Source of the DNA: Nostoc sp. KVJ20
GTDB lineage: Bacteria; Cyanobacteriota; Cyanobacteriia; Cyanobacteriales; Nostocaceae
DNA: 64,000 nt
Reading direction: 5' to 3'
NCBI RefSeq assembly: GCF_001712795.1
Contig: NZ_KV757572.1
Location: 1-64,000 of the forward strand
The notes under the pieces were generated by a model. That model did no database searches. It was not told where the DNA came from and saw only the letters and a program-made list of their open reading frames with translations. A program made the position numbers and the translations under genes. Shown one piece after another: positions 55,138 through 64,000 of this stretch. How positions within the stretch are numbered: the stretch's first letter is position 1; each line of letters opens with the position of its first letter.

Positions 55138-55161
55138 TTAATCCCTTTTCGGGATTGAAAT
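55138..55161. repeat. Second CRISPR-repeat-like sequence, before the HEAT gene
   Basis: TTAATCCCTTTTCGGGATTGAAAT, similar to the 3' half of a cyanobacterial CRISPR repeat and in the opposite orientation to the one at 52164. It ends 6 bases before the ATG of the HEAT gene, where a ribosome site would be expected. There is a single copy and no cas genes. Confidence 0.4.
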
Positions 55162-55167
55162 CAAATT

Positions 55168-55926
55168 ATGTATGACGAAGACGATCTAAGCCTACTCGAT
55201 ATTGAGGAGGAGCTAGAAAGCCCCTTAGATAAAATAGAGCCGCTAACTGCCGAATCAGTTGTGGCCAAGCCCGATCCAGAAGTGATGCTAGCCTTGCTGG
55301 AAAATCCCCAGCCCCAGCAAAGAATGTTAGCGGCACGTGCTTTTTGTGATATAGAAGATGCCCGTGCTACCCCCCATCTGATTCGCCTGTTAACTGATAC
55401 CTGTCCCTTGGTGCGGGTAAGTGCAGCTTATGGCATCGGACGCAATCCCAGTTTAGAAGCAGTGAGTCCGTTAATTGCTCAACTAAACAGTGATTGGAAT
55501 GGCTATGTGCGTAAAGGTGTAGTTTGGGCTTTAGGAAACTGTCGCGATCGCCGTTCTTTAGCACCTTTAGCAAACGCCCTCAGAACCGACATTTCCGCAG
55601 TGCGTTTGTGGGCTGCTAGCGCCTTAGCACAGATGGCAGAAGTGGGTTATGAAGCAGTGATAGGGGCAACACCACCTTTAATTGAAGCCTTAGTTCAAGA
55701 TCCTGTGGCAGCAGTACGGAGTAACAGTGCTTGGGCAATTGGTCAACTGTGCCGCGAACTACCTTCTAATGTAGTTTATGCCACTGCGATCGATGCCCTA
55801 ATTCAAGCCTTTGCCGAAGATCAAGATTTAGGAGTCCGAGAAGACGCCAAAGCCTCACTATTAGGAGTAGGCGATCCCCGTGGCTTACAGCTAATTGAAA
55901 CCTTGGAACAAGAAGGGTGGTTTTGA
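55168..55926 (+). CDS. HEAT-repeat protein
   Basis: 252 residues. Several HEAT/PBS-lyase type repeats of about 31 residues (RMLAARAFCDIEDARATPHL, VRVSAAYGIGRNPSLEAVSPL, VRKGVVWALGNCRDRRSLAPL, VRSNSAWAIGQLCRE). It resembles the CpcE/NblB group of cyanobacteria, which attach or remove phycobilins, but HEAT repeats alone do not prove that. No partner subunit is adjacent. Confidence 0.75.
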   Translation: MYDEDDLSLLDIEEELESPLDKIEPLTAESVVAKPDPEVMLALLENPQPQQRMLAARAFCDIEDARATPHLIRLLTDTCPLVRVSAAYGIGRNPSLEAVSPLIAQLNSDWNGYVRKGVVWALGNCRDRRSLAPLANALRTDISAVRLWAASALAQMAEVGYEAVIGATPPLIEALVQDPVAAVRSNSAWAIGQLCRELPSNVVYATAIDALIQAFAEDQDLGVREDAKASLLGVGDPRGLQLIETLEQEGWF

Positions 55927-55938
55927 TTGAGTATGGGG

Positions 55939-56045
55939 AATTGGGCATTGGGCATTGGGCATTGGGCATTGGGCATTGATTATTTGCCTTTTCTCCCTCA
56001 TCCTCCCCTGCCTCCCCTGCCTCCTCTGCTCCCCCTGCTCCATCC
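55939..56045. repeat. GGGCATT and CTCCCCTGC repeats
   Basis: GGGCATT units (55939-55978), then CTCCCCTGC/CTCCCCCTG units (55994-56045), between the HEAT gene and the cupin gene. Confidence 0.75.
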
Positions 56046-56048
56046 CCC

Positions 56049-56456
56049 CTACTGTCCTTCAGCTACAGGTTTGACCAAATTTAAGTCATAAGGGCGCTCA
56101 GTATCATCTTCACCTAAATATTCACCATTTTGAATTTCCAGAATAACTAGCGGAATATGCCCAGGATTATCTACTTTATGTAGAGTTGCTGCGGGTACAT
56201 AAGTTGATTCGTTTCGATTCAGTAATATTTCTGCATCGCCACAAGTCACTTTCGCGACACCAGAAACTACAACCCAATGTTCATTGCGATGATAATGAAT
56301 TTGTGGTTTAATTCCGTGCCTGGGCTTAATTTCCACACGACTAATTCTATAGGTTTCTCCCTCCTCGATTACCTCTACCTCACCCCAATATCGTGTACCT
56401 GAATGTGGAGACAATTCGTTGATATTTGACTGAGTATTATTTTCATTGGGAGTCAT
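56049..56456 (-). CDS. Cupin protein, mannose-6-phosphate isomerase type II-like
   Basis: 135 residues. Cupin fold with metal-site histidines and glutamate in HYHRNEHWVVVSG, then G-rich strands and PAATLHKVDNPG. The arrangement matches the C-terminal isomerase domain of type II phosphomannose isomerases (ManC-type), without the guanylyltransferase domain. The activity could be isomerase or a simple sugar-binding cupin. It is on its own transcript. Confidence 0.85.
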   Translation of the reverse strand: MTPNENNTQSNINELSPHSGTRYWGEVEVIEEGETYRISRVEIKPRHGIKPQIHYHRNEHWVVVSGVAKVTCGDAEILLNRNESTYVPAATLHKVDNPGHIPLVILEIQNGEYLGEDDTERPYDLNLVKPVAEGQ

Positions 56457-56827
56457 AATTAGTTTCTCAACCAGATAAGTATTAGTATTTATCGAACAGA
56501 ATTCAGGAGTCAGGAGTCAGAATTCAGTTAGGTATTCTGTATGAATGACGGATAGCGACGCGGAAAGCGAGTCTTCTCCCTTTGGGAGAAGCTAGCCCCA
56601 AGGGCGATAGCGCAGCGTTAGCGAGTATTCGAGCGTCACGAGCGTCTTGATTTTGAATTCTGGATTCTGGATTCTGCATTCTTCTTCATCAGTAATTTAC
56701 CGTAAACGAGATAAACCTGGGTAGGGAGATGCAGTCACAACGTCTCTATTGATGACAACTGCTCTAACTTTACTTTAGGCAACAGATCCTATCCGTGAAT
56801 TTCTAAATGTTTGAAGGCGTGAATTCC
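56457..56827. other. Intergenic region with dispersed repeats
   Basis: About 370 bases. It contains a repeat cluster (56553-56645) with the hairpin CTTCTCCC-TTT-GGGAGAAG (56573-56591) and GCGATAGCGCAGCG, a TTCTGGA tandem run (56656-56680) and no gene. The stretch resembles the long dispersed repeats of Nostoc-type genomes. Confidence 0.5.
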
Positions 56828-58171
56828 TTAACCACCCGTATACTGAATCCGATAAATCCGATTATTGGCTTCTTCTGTTAGTAGTAGACTACCATCTGGC
56901 AACACGAGTAAACCTACAGGTCGTCCCCAAGTTGTTGGTACAGAAGGGTTTAGCAAAAATCCTGTGAGAAAATCTTCGTAGTAACCAAGCGATCGCCCCT
57001 TAGCATCGAAGGGAACAAATACAATTTTATAACCAGTGCCGCGATCGCGATTCCAAGAACCACGAAAAGCCGCAAAAGCACCGTTACGGTATTTTTCTGG
57101 AAAGGTTTTACCATCATAAAACTGCAAACCCAATGCTGCGGAGTGCGCCTGAAACAGTACATCTGGTGTTTGAGTACGGGCTACTAAATCAGGACGTTTA
57201 CTTTTGTCATCAGTCTTTTGCCGCGGATCGAGGTTGTTTGGCGTTAGATAAGCATAGGGCCAGCCGTAAAATGCCCCCTGTTTAACGCGTGTTAGATAGT
57301 CTGGAACCAATTCATCACCAATTCCATCCCGTTCGTTGACAGTGGTATAAAGTTCCTTAGTTATAGGATGAAAGTCTAAACCAACAGGGTTACGCAAGCC
57401 GGAAGCAAAAGTTTGCTGTTGGGAACCATCCAAATTCATTACCTGTATCGAAGCCCGTGGTAAGGGTTCCTCATCCACATTTGTTCCTGAACCGACTGAA
57501 ACATATAATTTATTGCGATCGGGTGAGACAACGACATTGCGCGTCCAATGGTTGTTATAACCTTGAGCGGGCAAATCGGCAATTTTTTCCCCTTTACCTG
57601 TAATCTGGTTTTGGCCTTGGCTATAGGGAAAACGCACCACAGCATCTGTGTTCCCCAGAAAAAACGAATTATCTACAAAAGCCATACCAAAGGGTCTATT
57701 GAGTCCGTTTTCCCCACTAGCAAAGGTTTCTCGAACGTCGGCTATACCATCGCCATTGCTGTCACGTAACAGACGAATCCGATTTTGCCCGGTTTCAGTC
57801 ACCAATACATCCCCACTGGGGGTTAAAGCTAGCCAGCGTGGCGCATCTAAACCTTCGGCAAAAACGTTTACTTTAAATCCTGGCGGTACACGCAGCACCG
57901 GGTTTTGCGGAATCGGTACAACCTCTGGCCGCTTAGAGGCACTTTCTGTTGCGAAGGGTGCTGGTAAATTCTTCAGATTGATGCGGATGGGTGTAGGTGA
58001 AAGTGCTTCAGTACGGACAATATTTTTTGGCTGTGTAGGATTCTGTGTCAGTTGGGCAGAAGGTACAGATTTTTGAGGTGTAGGATTATCTGAGTTAGCG
58101 CGAGTCTGATTACAGGCCGCTGCCAAGGTCAGTAAAAAAACTGGCAGCAAGAAACGCGCAAGGACTTTCAT
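56828..58171 (-). CDS. Lipoprotein PQQ-type sugar (sorbosone) dehydrogenase
   Basis: About 447 residues from the ATG at 58171; the TTG at 58192 gives 7 extra residues before the signal. Lipoprotein signal peptide with lipobox LAAAC. The mature part is a beta-propeller of the sorbosone/aldose dehydrogenase family: RVPPGFKVNVFAEGLDAPRW, GLRNPVGLDFHP, GAFYGWPYAY, GAFAAFRGSWNR and LVLPDGSLLLTEEANNRIYRI. It is anchored in the membrane facing the periplasm. PQQ use is inferred from family. Confidence 0.88.
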   Translation of the reverse strand: MKVLARFLLPVFLLTLAAACNQTRANSDNPTPQKSVPSAQLTQNPTQPKNIVRTEALSPTPIRINLKNLPAPFATESASKRPEVVPIPQNPVLRVPPGFKVNVFAEGLDAPRWLALTPSGDVLVTETGQNRIRLLRDSNGDGIADVRETFASGENGLNRPFGMAFVDNSFFLGNTDAVVRFPYSQGQNQITGKGEKIADLPAQGYNNHWTRNVVVSPDRNKLYVSVGSGTNVDEEPLPRASIQVMNLDGSQQQTFASGLRNPVGLDFHPITKELYTTVNERDGIGDELVPDYLTRVKQGAFYGWPYAYLTPNNLDPRQKTDDKSKRPDLVARTQTPDVLFQAHSAALGLQFYDGKTFPEKYRNGAFAAFRGSWNRDRGTGYKIVFVPFDAKGRSLGYYEDFLTGFLLNPSVPTTWGRPVGLLVLPDGSLLLTEEANNRIYRIQYTGG

Positions 58172-58268
58172 GGCGGTAGAAACTATACACAATTTTTTTA
58201 CTTTAGACTTGAGATTAATAATTGTCGCCAGTCTAAAGTTTGATTTTTCTTAATTAGTTAAGGTACTA

Positions 58269-58352
58269 GAGACTGGGGATTGAGGACTGTGAAGATGAGG
58301 GGGACATGGGGAATGGGGAAGAAGCAAGGGAGCAGGGAGCAGGGAGTAAGGG
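58269..58352. repeat. GGGGACT and AGCAGGG repeats
   Basis: GGGGATT/GGACTGT, GGACATGGGG and AGGGAGCAGGGAGCAGGGAG type units between the REC-EAL gene and the lipoprotein gene. Confidence 0.6.
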
Positions 58353-58414
58353 AGAAGAGTTCTCCCCTCTGCTAAAAGCACCCCGCCCCTCTGCCTCTTT
58401 TCAATGCCCAATGT

Positions 58415-59626
58415 TTAAACATATAAACATTTGTTAGTTAACAAAAAATTTTCAAACTCTGCTGCTGGTAAGGGACGACTAAATAGAAAACCTTGCATAG
58501 AATTACAGTTGTGTTGGCGTAAAAAAGCCAGTTCTGCTTCCGTCTCTACACCTTCGGCAACTACATCTAGATTGAGATTGTGAGCCATTTGAATTAATGC
58601 TTTAGTAATGGCTGACTTCTGTGGATCGTTAGCAACATTATGGATGAAATAACGATCGATTTTTAAGGTGTTAATTGGTAAATTTTTTAGATAAATTAAA
58701 GAAGAGTAGCCAGTTCCAAAATCATCGATCGCAACTTTCACACCCAAAGATTGCAATTTGCTCATAGTAGCGATCGCACTATTTACATCTTGCATAATCA
58801 TACTTTCAGTGAGTTCTAGTTCTAAGTAATGTGCTTCCAACTCATTGACAGCTATCAAATTGATAATGTTATGAATAAAATCTGGTTGATTAAATTCAAT
58901 TACTGACAGATTTACAGCAAAGATCAAGGAATTTATTCCGATATCACGCCAGCTTTTAATTTGTTGGCAGACCCTTTTTAATACCCATTTACCAATAGGA
59001 ACAATTAAACCTGTAGACTCTGCTAACGGAACAAACTCTGTTGGGTAAATCATCCCCAACTCTGGACTTTGCCAGCGCAATAAACTTTCAGCAGCTACTA
59101 TCTTCCCAGAAGCAATATCAACTATTGGTTGATAATAAATTTCAAACTCTTGAAATTTATGTTGCTTGATAGCCCGATGTAAGCTAATTTCTAACAACTG
59201 CATCTTTGGAGACAAGTTGTTAATTACAGTCTGAGGAGATAAATACCTTTTTAAGGTAGCGTATTTTTCCAGCCTGTTCATGATGGCACTTAATAACTCA
59301 GCCCTAGTGAATGGCTTAGTTATATAGTCATCAGCACCCATATCCATACCTTGACGGAAGTCAGATTTTGCAGATTTGGCGGTTAGAAAAATGAAGGGAA
59401 TTGTTGCCGTTGATGGATCTTGACGCAACGCTGTTAGCACGCCATAACCGTCAATTTCTGGCATCATCATATCACAGAGAATTAAATCGGGAACTTCGGA
59501 AATAGCCAAATTTACACCGATTCTGCCATTAGCCGCAGCAATAGTTTCAAAATCTTCAGCTTCTAGCAAATCTAAAATGTTTTCACGGACTGCTTCCTCA
59601 TCTTCTATTATTAAAATTCTTGGCAT
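58415..59626 (-). CDS. Response regulator with EAL domain (c-di-GMP phosphodiesterase)
   Basis: 403 residues. Receiver domain with ILIIEDEE, phospho-acceptor Asp52 ([13 protein letters not shown]) and the conserved lysine after FLTAK. A linker is followed by an EAL domain with ESLLRW (Ser in the middle of EAL), [27 protein letters not shown] and AEGVET. Metal and catalytic residues look complete, so it should hydrolyse cyclic di-GMP. It lies 26 bases downstream of the degenerate kinase and is probably in its operon. Confidence 0.93.
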   Translation of the reverse strand: MPRILIIEDEEAVRENILDLLEAEDFETIAAANGRIGVNLAISEVPDLILCDMMMPEIDGYGVLTALRQDPSTATIPFIFLTAKSAKSDFRQGMDMGADDYITKPFTRAELLSAIMNRLEKYATLKRYLSPQTVINNLSPKMQLLEISLHRAIKQHKFQEFEIYYQPIVDIASGKIVAAESLLRWQSPELGMIYPTEFVPLAESTGLIVPIGKWVLKRVCQQIKSWRDIGINSLIFAVNLSVIEFNQPDFIHNIINLIAVNELEAHYLELELTESMIMQDVNSAIATMSKLQSLGVKVAIDDFGTGYSSLIYLKNLPINTLKIDRYFIHNVANDPQKSAITKALIQMAHNLNLDVVAEGVETEAELAFLRQHNCNSMQGFLFSRPLPAAEFENFLLTNKCLYV

Positions 59627-59652
59627 AATTACCTCAATTTATATTTTATTTT

Positions 59653-60816
59653 TTAATGGGAAAATGACAGTAAACTTGTACCAAATTCCAGTTTACTTAT
59701 TATAAAAATAAGCCTTTGTAGATATCTGTACACGTTTTTTAAAACTGCTATTCCTAATTCACTACTTAGTATATTACCGATATTACTAGCGCGATTAAAG
59801 GATTCAAAGAGATATGGTATGTCTTCTGGAATACCAATTCCCCAATATTGAATTTCAAATACTGCTTGCCCATGCTGACAAAGGAGACTAAACTTGACAA
59901 TGCTATCATCTGAGGAATATTTAATCGCATTTGAGAGCAAGTTAGTCAAAATGCGTCCCAGCAGTTTTTCATCCATGCAGCAGGTTACAGAGTTATATTG
60001 ACTGGTAAAATAAATCAAACGCCGATAGCCCAGATTCATCTGTACTTTTTCTAGTAATTGTCGGCTGTATTCGACCAAGTTGAAGGATGTTGGTCTATAC
60101 TCTAATTTTCCCGCTTCTGACTTACCGATAATCAACACATCATTCAATATCTCACTCATGATTATGTGATAGTTGGGTGCATTCGTCTGCATCACCCTGG
60201 TATCACACTTACAATAGAAGTCCAAATCCTCCTTAGAAACTCCAATTAGGCGAACAAGTTTGCCTGTCGTATCTTTACGTACTATAGCGCGTGCTAGTAA
60301 CCATTTGTACTTGAGTAATTGTCTCTCAAAGAGAATCTGATGTTCTACCTCAAAGGAACCAATACTAGGTTTGTCTCTAGTTTTCTCTATTTTTTGTGCT
60401 AATCCTTGAGAGATACTTTCAGGGGTAATATTACCAAAAATCTGACCTTGGTTATCTGTAACTGGCAATAGATCACACTGCTGCTGGCGCAAACGTGAAA
60501 ATATTGAGGCTATCTCCGAAAATTCTGACACGTCCAATGTCATGACCGAGGTATGCATAACTTCAAAAATATTGGCTGTTTTCAAGCTAGTTCCAGAAGC
60601 TACAAGCAGTACCATCTCATGCTTGGTGAAGCACCCCACTATCTGCGAAGATGAAGAAATCAAGACACTCTTGCCCCGCGCTACCATCAGTGGGTAGGCG
60701 TAGCCCCTCGTAGATATTGCATCTAATAGTGATGTTTCCGGTACAACTATTGGCAACGAACAGTCAATTATTGACTCTAAGCTTTGTAGGCCGATAAGCT
60801 GAGGTAAAGCTTGCAT
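59653..60816 (-). CDS. Degenerate sensor kinase with CBS-like domain
   Basis: 387 residues. The N-terminal 150 residues look like CBS domains (RQQQCDLLPVTDNQGQIFGN). The rest looks like a histidine kinase from which key parts have gone: where the H-box should lie, only APNYHIIMSEILNDVLIIG is seen; the N-box is good (LLSNAIKYSSDD); the G1 box reads YWGIGIP, lacking the usual DNG aspartate; the G2 box reads SSELGIAVLK rather than GTGLGL. It is probably inactive as a kinase and may bind ligand or regulate the EAL partner 26 bases downstream. Confidence 0.75.
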   Translation of the reverse strand: MQALPQLIGLQSLESIIDCSLPIVVPETSLLDAISTRGYAYPLMVARGKSVLISSSSQIVGCFTKHEMVLLVASGTSLKTANIFEVMHTSVMTLDVSEFSEIASIFSRLRQQQCDLLPVTDNQGQIFGNITPESISQGLAQKIEKTRDKPSIGSFEVEHQILFERQLLKYKWLLARAIVRKDTTGKLVRLIGVSKEDLDFYCKCDTRVMQTNAPNYHIIMSEILNDVLIIGKSEAGKLEYRPTSFNLVEYSRQLLEKVQMNLGYRRLIYFTSQYNSVTCCMDEKLLGRILTNLLSNAIKYSSDDSIVKFSLLCQHGQAVFEIQYWGIGIPEDIPYLFESFNRASNIGNILSSELGIAVLKNVYRYLQRLIFIISKLEFGTSLLSFSH

Positions 60817-60978
60817 AAATTTTTACGATAGCTATTATCAAACAATAGTTATCTAAAGCTGGTTATCTAAGTATTTTCTAATATTTTGACGCTAAATAAG
60901 TAGTAATATTCGGGATAAAAACACTACAAAAAGTGTGTTAAGAATTACAAACCAGCTTATATCCAGCTAGTTGAAAAT

Positions 60979-61020
60979 GGGAATTGGGAATGGGGCATGG
61001 GGCATGGGGCATGGGGCATA
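60979..61020. repeat. GGGGCAT short tandem repeats
   Basis: Consecutive GGGGCAT units in the gap between the GHL10 gene and the degenerate kinase. Confidence 0.75.
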
Positions 61021-61096
61021 GAGAAGAGACAAGGAAGAGACTTGTTTGATACATTCCCCCTCTCCCTCATCCACTCCCCTGCTCCCTGTCTCTTGA

Positions 61097-63862
61097 CTAA
61101 GGACGCAGCTGCACTCGTCGTTCGCCGTAACGTAATAGCCTTTCTATGGTTACAAGCCGATTTTCCCAAGCTTTCACTTGATAGGAATTCGACTTAAGTT
61201 CTTGGCTCATCAATACCCGAAATTGAGACTGGAAACGACTTAAAGAGGCTCTCGCCACCAGTAACTTACTAGGAGAAGGGGAAGCGGCAAGCTGATTTAA
61301 AGCACTGCGTAAAACTTCTGCCTGGTTGTTAAAATCTGATATTTTCTGAGCAGGCCTTTGTACTTGGTCATTTTGGAAAATAAATTTCCATTCTCGTTGC
61401 AGCGCACTGTAACGGATGGCAGCAGTTTGAAAAGGTTGGCGGTGAGGAATCGGTTCACTTTTTGTGGATTGAACCCTACCTTGGGTACTACTAAAAACTT
61501 TTTGTAGATCGTTGTTAAAATTCTCTGCGGCAAAAAGTGCATAACCACTAACTGGCAAATCCCTTACCAATTGGAGTTGATCGAATGCCCCGATTGTTGG
61601 CAAAGAAAGTAAGCGAATTCCCGGCACTAATAAGGTAGCTCCCAATTGTTTAGATGCAATCCAGGGTTGGGCCAGTCGTTGGAAGCGAGAAGTGTCTAGA
61701 GCATAAGTCATGGGAACAATTAAATCTACATCCCCACGCCTTGCCCAAGTTTCCCAGTTTTGTTGAATTTTCTGAATCCGTTCTGCTTCCTGCAAAGGAA
61801 ATACTGCAACCGACAAAATTAAATTCGGCTGCTTTTGCCGTAACTGTTGTGATGCTTGGGCGACAAAACTATCAACTTGCTCGGTGCGAAATTTTGTCCA
61901 CTTTTGCCACAAATCGGCTTGGCTAGGGGAAATATTCACTGGATCTACGCCAGTAAGTTGCTGAAATTGCGCTCTTGCAGCTTTGCCATAGCCATAGATT
62001 CGACCTGCTGATGGGTCTTGGAAAGGATAGCGAATGTAGTCTAGCTGTAGACCATCCACTTTATATTTAGTGACAATTTCCTCATACAGTTTGAGCAAGT
62101 ACTGCCGTACTTCGGGGTTGGCTGGATCGAAAAATGGCTTACCCTGACCAACGGGAATCATGTTGCCAAGGTTATCGTAGTTTGCCCAATCGGGATGAGC
62201 CGCCAGTACTGGCCCTGGATAATTAGGATTAATGTTGAGAATTTCATTGTGACGTTGGTTCCCAGCAGCAAAAGTCCAAACCCAAGCGTGTAATTCCATG
62301 TCTCGCTCATGGGCTAATTTCACCGCCTCTTCCAATGGGTCCCAGCCACGAATTAATGGGTTTTGCTCTTTTGCAACTTGGCTCGGATAAATGGTATAGC
62401 CAGCGTTAACAGTTTCAAAGAAGACGGTATTAATTCCAGCTTGGGCGAGGCGATCAAAAATCTGTGCCAGTCCCGCCTTGCTACCAGCACGAACAATTGT
62501 CCCTCGATCTAACCAAACTGCGCGAATTTCTGGTTGAGCTAGTTTCCGATCAACAGGAAACTGCTGCCACAAGGTCGTTTTAGCGACTAGCCACTGCTGA
62601 CGAGCTAGAGCGTAGTTTTTTTGAGCAATCAATTGGGGTAAGTTTTTGGCAATTAGCCTTGCTTGTGCCAAGGCTTGCTCTTTACTCGTGCCTAGCGATC
62701 GCAGTTGGGTTGAAGCCAATTGTAACGGTTGCTCTTTGACACTTGAAGACTGCTTTTCCTCAGATATCGTTTCGCCAACATTGGCTGCATCGGCTAACAC
62801 TGCTAAATGGGCACTTTCCACTCGACCAATGAGATTTTCTAGCTCTTGCTGGAGGGCGATCGCTTGGTTGTTGTCAATCGGCTCATTGGAGTTGGGTACC
62901 ACATCTAAACGCACTGCTTCTTCCAATTGATCAATAGCCTCTTGGGAAGCCGGGGGTTTGACCATAGGAAGCGCTCTAGGGATGGGAGCAGTGGCAGTTT
63001 TAGGAGGAGGAGATGAGGGAGGTAAATTGCTCCTTTGCCCCCCTGACTCCCTGACCCCCTGCTCCCTCGGCGCAGCTGCCACAGTCGTAGAGCAATTTTG
63101 GGAACCTCCGGCTATTTTTTTCATACGATTTGATGGTGCTGGCGCTGTCAGATAGTGATTGACAGCAGCTTTTAACCAGGCATTATCTAACTCGGCGGCT
63201 GAGGCTGTATCTGTTCCCCAACGCCAGCCCAAAAAGGTGGAACGCTCAGTTGTCACGACTGCGGCCGGATTATCTTTGGAATTCCAAACAGCAGGAGATT
63301 GAGTACCCATATCGTTAGGAATCACAACGCCGCCGCGCACTTTGCCAAAGAGTTCAGTTTGATTTGCCCATACTGGGATCTTGGTTTTTGCAGCTTGAAT
63401 CTGTTCTGTTTCACTGAGGCTGAATCCCCAATAACCTCCCAATAGCGATCGCAATAACTGTCGTACTCCTGGCGATGACAAACTACCTATGGGGCCACTA
63501 GCAATCAGGCGTCCTCCCTTACTCATCCATTCTTCTAGAGCGATCGCTTGGGTTGGTGTTAATGTCTCGACATTTGGCAAAAACAATACCCGGCGATCGC
63601 CCCAATCTGCCATACTCTTGACGTCATTTAGGGGGATTACACAATATTTCACCCCTATTGCCTCTAAGCGATCGCTGATCCCTGTCCATTGATTTGCATT
63701 TTCTTGGCCATACACTACGCTTAATATGGGTTCTTCGGTTGCTGCCGTTACTGGCAAAATACTCAAAAAATTTAAAATTACAATTTCACAACTTAAAATA
63801 AATAATCTTCTAGCTTCTTTAATTTTTAAACTTATATCTTTTTGGTTTTCTTGATGCCTCAC
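61097..63862 (-). CDS. GHL10-type glycoside hydrolase family protein
   Basis: 921 residues from a GTG at 63862, with GAGGAG six bases upstream. A hydrophobic N-terminal segment (FILSCEIVILNFLSILPV) suggests export. The C-terminal half is the GHL10/DUF187 family (EIRAVWLDRGTIVRAG, GWDPLEEAVKLAHERDMELHAWVW, VDGLQLDYIRYPF). The N-terminal half is a Rossmann-like part (RVLFLPNVETLTP; GGRLIASGPIG). Residues near 264-288 are encoded by GGGAGCAGGGGG/CCTCCTCC-type repeats (REQGVRESGGQRSN), an in-frame insert. Related proteins act on peptidoglycan (DigH); the substrate here is unproven. Confidence 0.85.
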   Translation of the reverse strand: MRHQENQKDISLKIKEARRLFILSCEIVILNFLSILPVTAATEEPILSVVYGQENANQWTGISDRLEAIGVKYCVIPLNDVKSMADWGDRRVLFLPNVETLTPTQAIALEEWMSKGGRLIASGPIGSLSSPGVRQLLRSLLGGYWGFSLSETEQIQAAKTKIPVWANQTELFGKVRGGVVIPNDMGTQSPAVWNSKDNPAAVVTTERSTFLGWRWGTDTASAAELDNAWLKAAVNHYLTAPAPSNRMKKIAGGSQNCSTTVAAAPREQGVRESGGQRSNLPPSSPPPKTATAPIPRALPMVKPPASQEAIDQLEEAVRLDVVPNSNEPIDNNQAIALQQELENLIGRVESAHLAVLADAANVGETISEEKQSSSVKEQPLQLASTQLRSLGTSKEQALAQARLIAKNLPQLIAQKNYALARQQWLVAKTTLWQQFPVDRKLAQPEIRAVWLDRGTIVRAGSKAGLAQIFDRLAQAGINTVFFETVNAGYTIYPSQVAKEQNPLIRGWDPLEEAVKLAHERDMELHAWVWTFAAGNQRHNEILNINPNYPGPVLAAHPDWANYDNLGNMIPVGQGKPFFDPANPEVRQYLLKLYEEIVTKYKVDGLQLDYIRYPFQDPSAGRIYGYGKAARAQFQQLTGVDPVNISPSQADLWQKWTKFRTEQVDSFVAQASQQLRQKQPNLILSVAVFPLQEAERIQKIQQNWETWARRGDVDLIVPMTYALDTSRFQRLAQPWIASKQLGATLLVPGIRLLSLPTIGAFDQLQLVRDLPVSGYALFAAENFNNDLQKVFSSTQGRVQSTKSEPIPHRQPFQTAAIRYSALQREWKFIFQNDQVQRPAQKISDFNNQAEVLRSALNQLAASPSPSKLLVARASLSRFQSQFRVLMSQELKSNSYQVKAWENRLVTIERLLRYGERRVQLRP
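63000..63075 (-). repeat. In-frame short repeat insert in the GHL10 gene
   Basis: GGAGGAGGAGATGAGGGAGG and then CCCCCTGACTCCCTGACCCC type units lie inside the frame and code for a Gly/Arg/Ser/Pro-rich linker. Confidence 0.6.
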
Positions 63863-64000
63863 CAGTCACTCCTCATTTTATTATTAATTAATTGAGTTAT
63901 TAGTCAGAATTCATTAGTACATAATCTAGGACTCTGGCTTGATTCCTGGTAAGTTTACTGATCCTATAGCCTGAATTCCGTAAACCTACTATTGGTCTGG

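Overview
The window looks like chromosome from a filamentous, heterocyst-type cyanobacterium (Nostoc/Anabaena group). The signs are many HIP1 octamers (GCGATCGC), dense runs of heptamer-like short tandem repeats (GGGGACT, GGGCATT, AATAGGC and TCATTAG types) in intergenic and even coding DNA, a PII protein, a cyanobacterial LexA with a matching SOS box, and very large kinase/GAF and NACHT/TPR proteins. No rRNA or recognisable transposase was seen. There are two tRNAs: one with a CAU anticodon (32920-32992) and tRNA-Thr(UGU) on the minus strand (34481-34552).

Layout. 0.1-11.5 kb holds a peptidoglycan-binding protein, a giant Ser/Thr kinase-ATPase-GAF-histidine kinase, a 2H phosphoesterase and a secreted beta-helix/RTX protein. 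11.5-17.3 kb holds a gene-poor stretch, then thiD, a membrane protein, glnB, a RdgB-type NTP pyrophosphatase and a phosphohexomutase. 17.5-24.9 kb holds a 1977-residue NACHT-TPR protein with an exactly periodic 240-bp repeat array, paired with a 433-residue AAA-type ATPase; this is probably an NLR-like conflict or signalling module. 25.2-26.9 kb holds a ParM-like actin with a ribbon-helix-helix/coiled-coil partner. 27-36.5 kb is mostly housekeeping: DedA, a MocA-type oxidoreductase, queC, a CorC-type protein, pyrE, argF and lexA.

The most notable part is 36.7-52.1 kb, a DNA phosphorothioation (Dnd) island. It carries dndB (divergent), dndC, dndD, dndE and a Dnd-associated methyltransferase. 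In place of dndFGH it has a DEAH helicase of the Dnd-associated restriction type, a small coupled protein, a second DndD-like SMC ATPase and Dnd-associated protein 4. No dndA is present, so the sulfur donor would have to be a desulfurase encoded elsewhere. Inside the island, two nuclease genes are each interrupted by one in-frame TAA: an HNH nuclease whose N-terminus resembles a phosphorothioate-reading domain, and a MazF-type toxin. A Uma2 gene is reduced to a C-terminal fragment. The modification genes are intact, while the self-harming genes are decayed.

52.3-64 kb holds an AmpG-like transporter, small membrane proteins, a GNAT acetyltransferase with a repeat-derived insert, a HEAT-repeat protein, a cupin, a lipoprotein sugar dehydrogenase, a degenerate histidine kinase paired with a REC-EAL regulator, and a GHL10-type glycosidase.

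All family calls come from reading motifs and from memory; no database search was run. Start codons were moved inward where a ribosome binding site or family pattern supported it.
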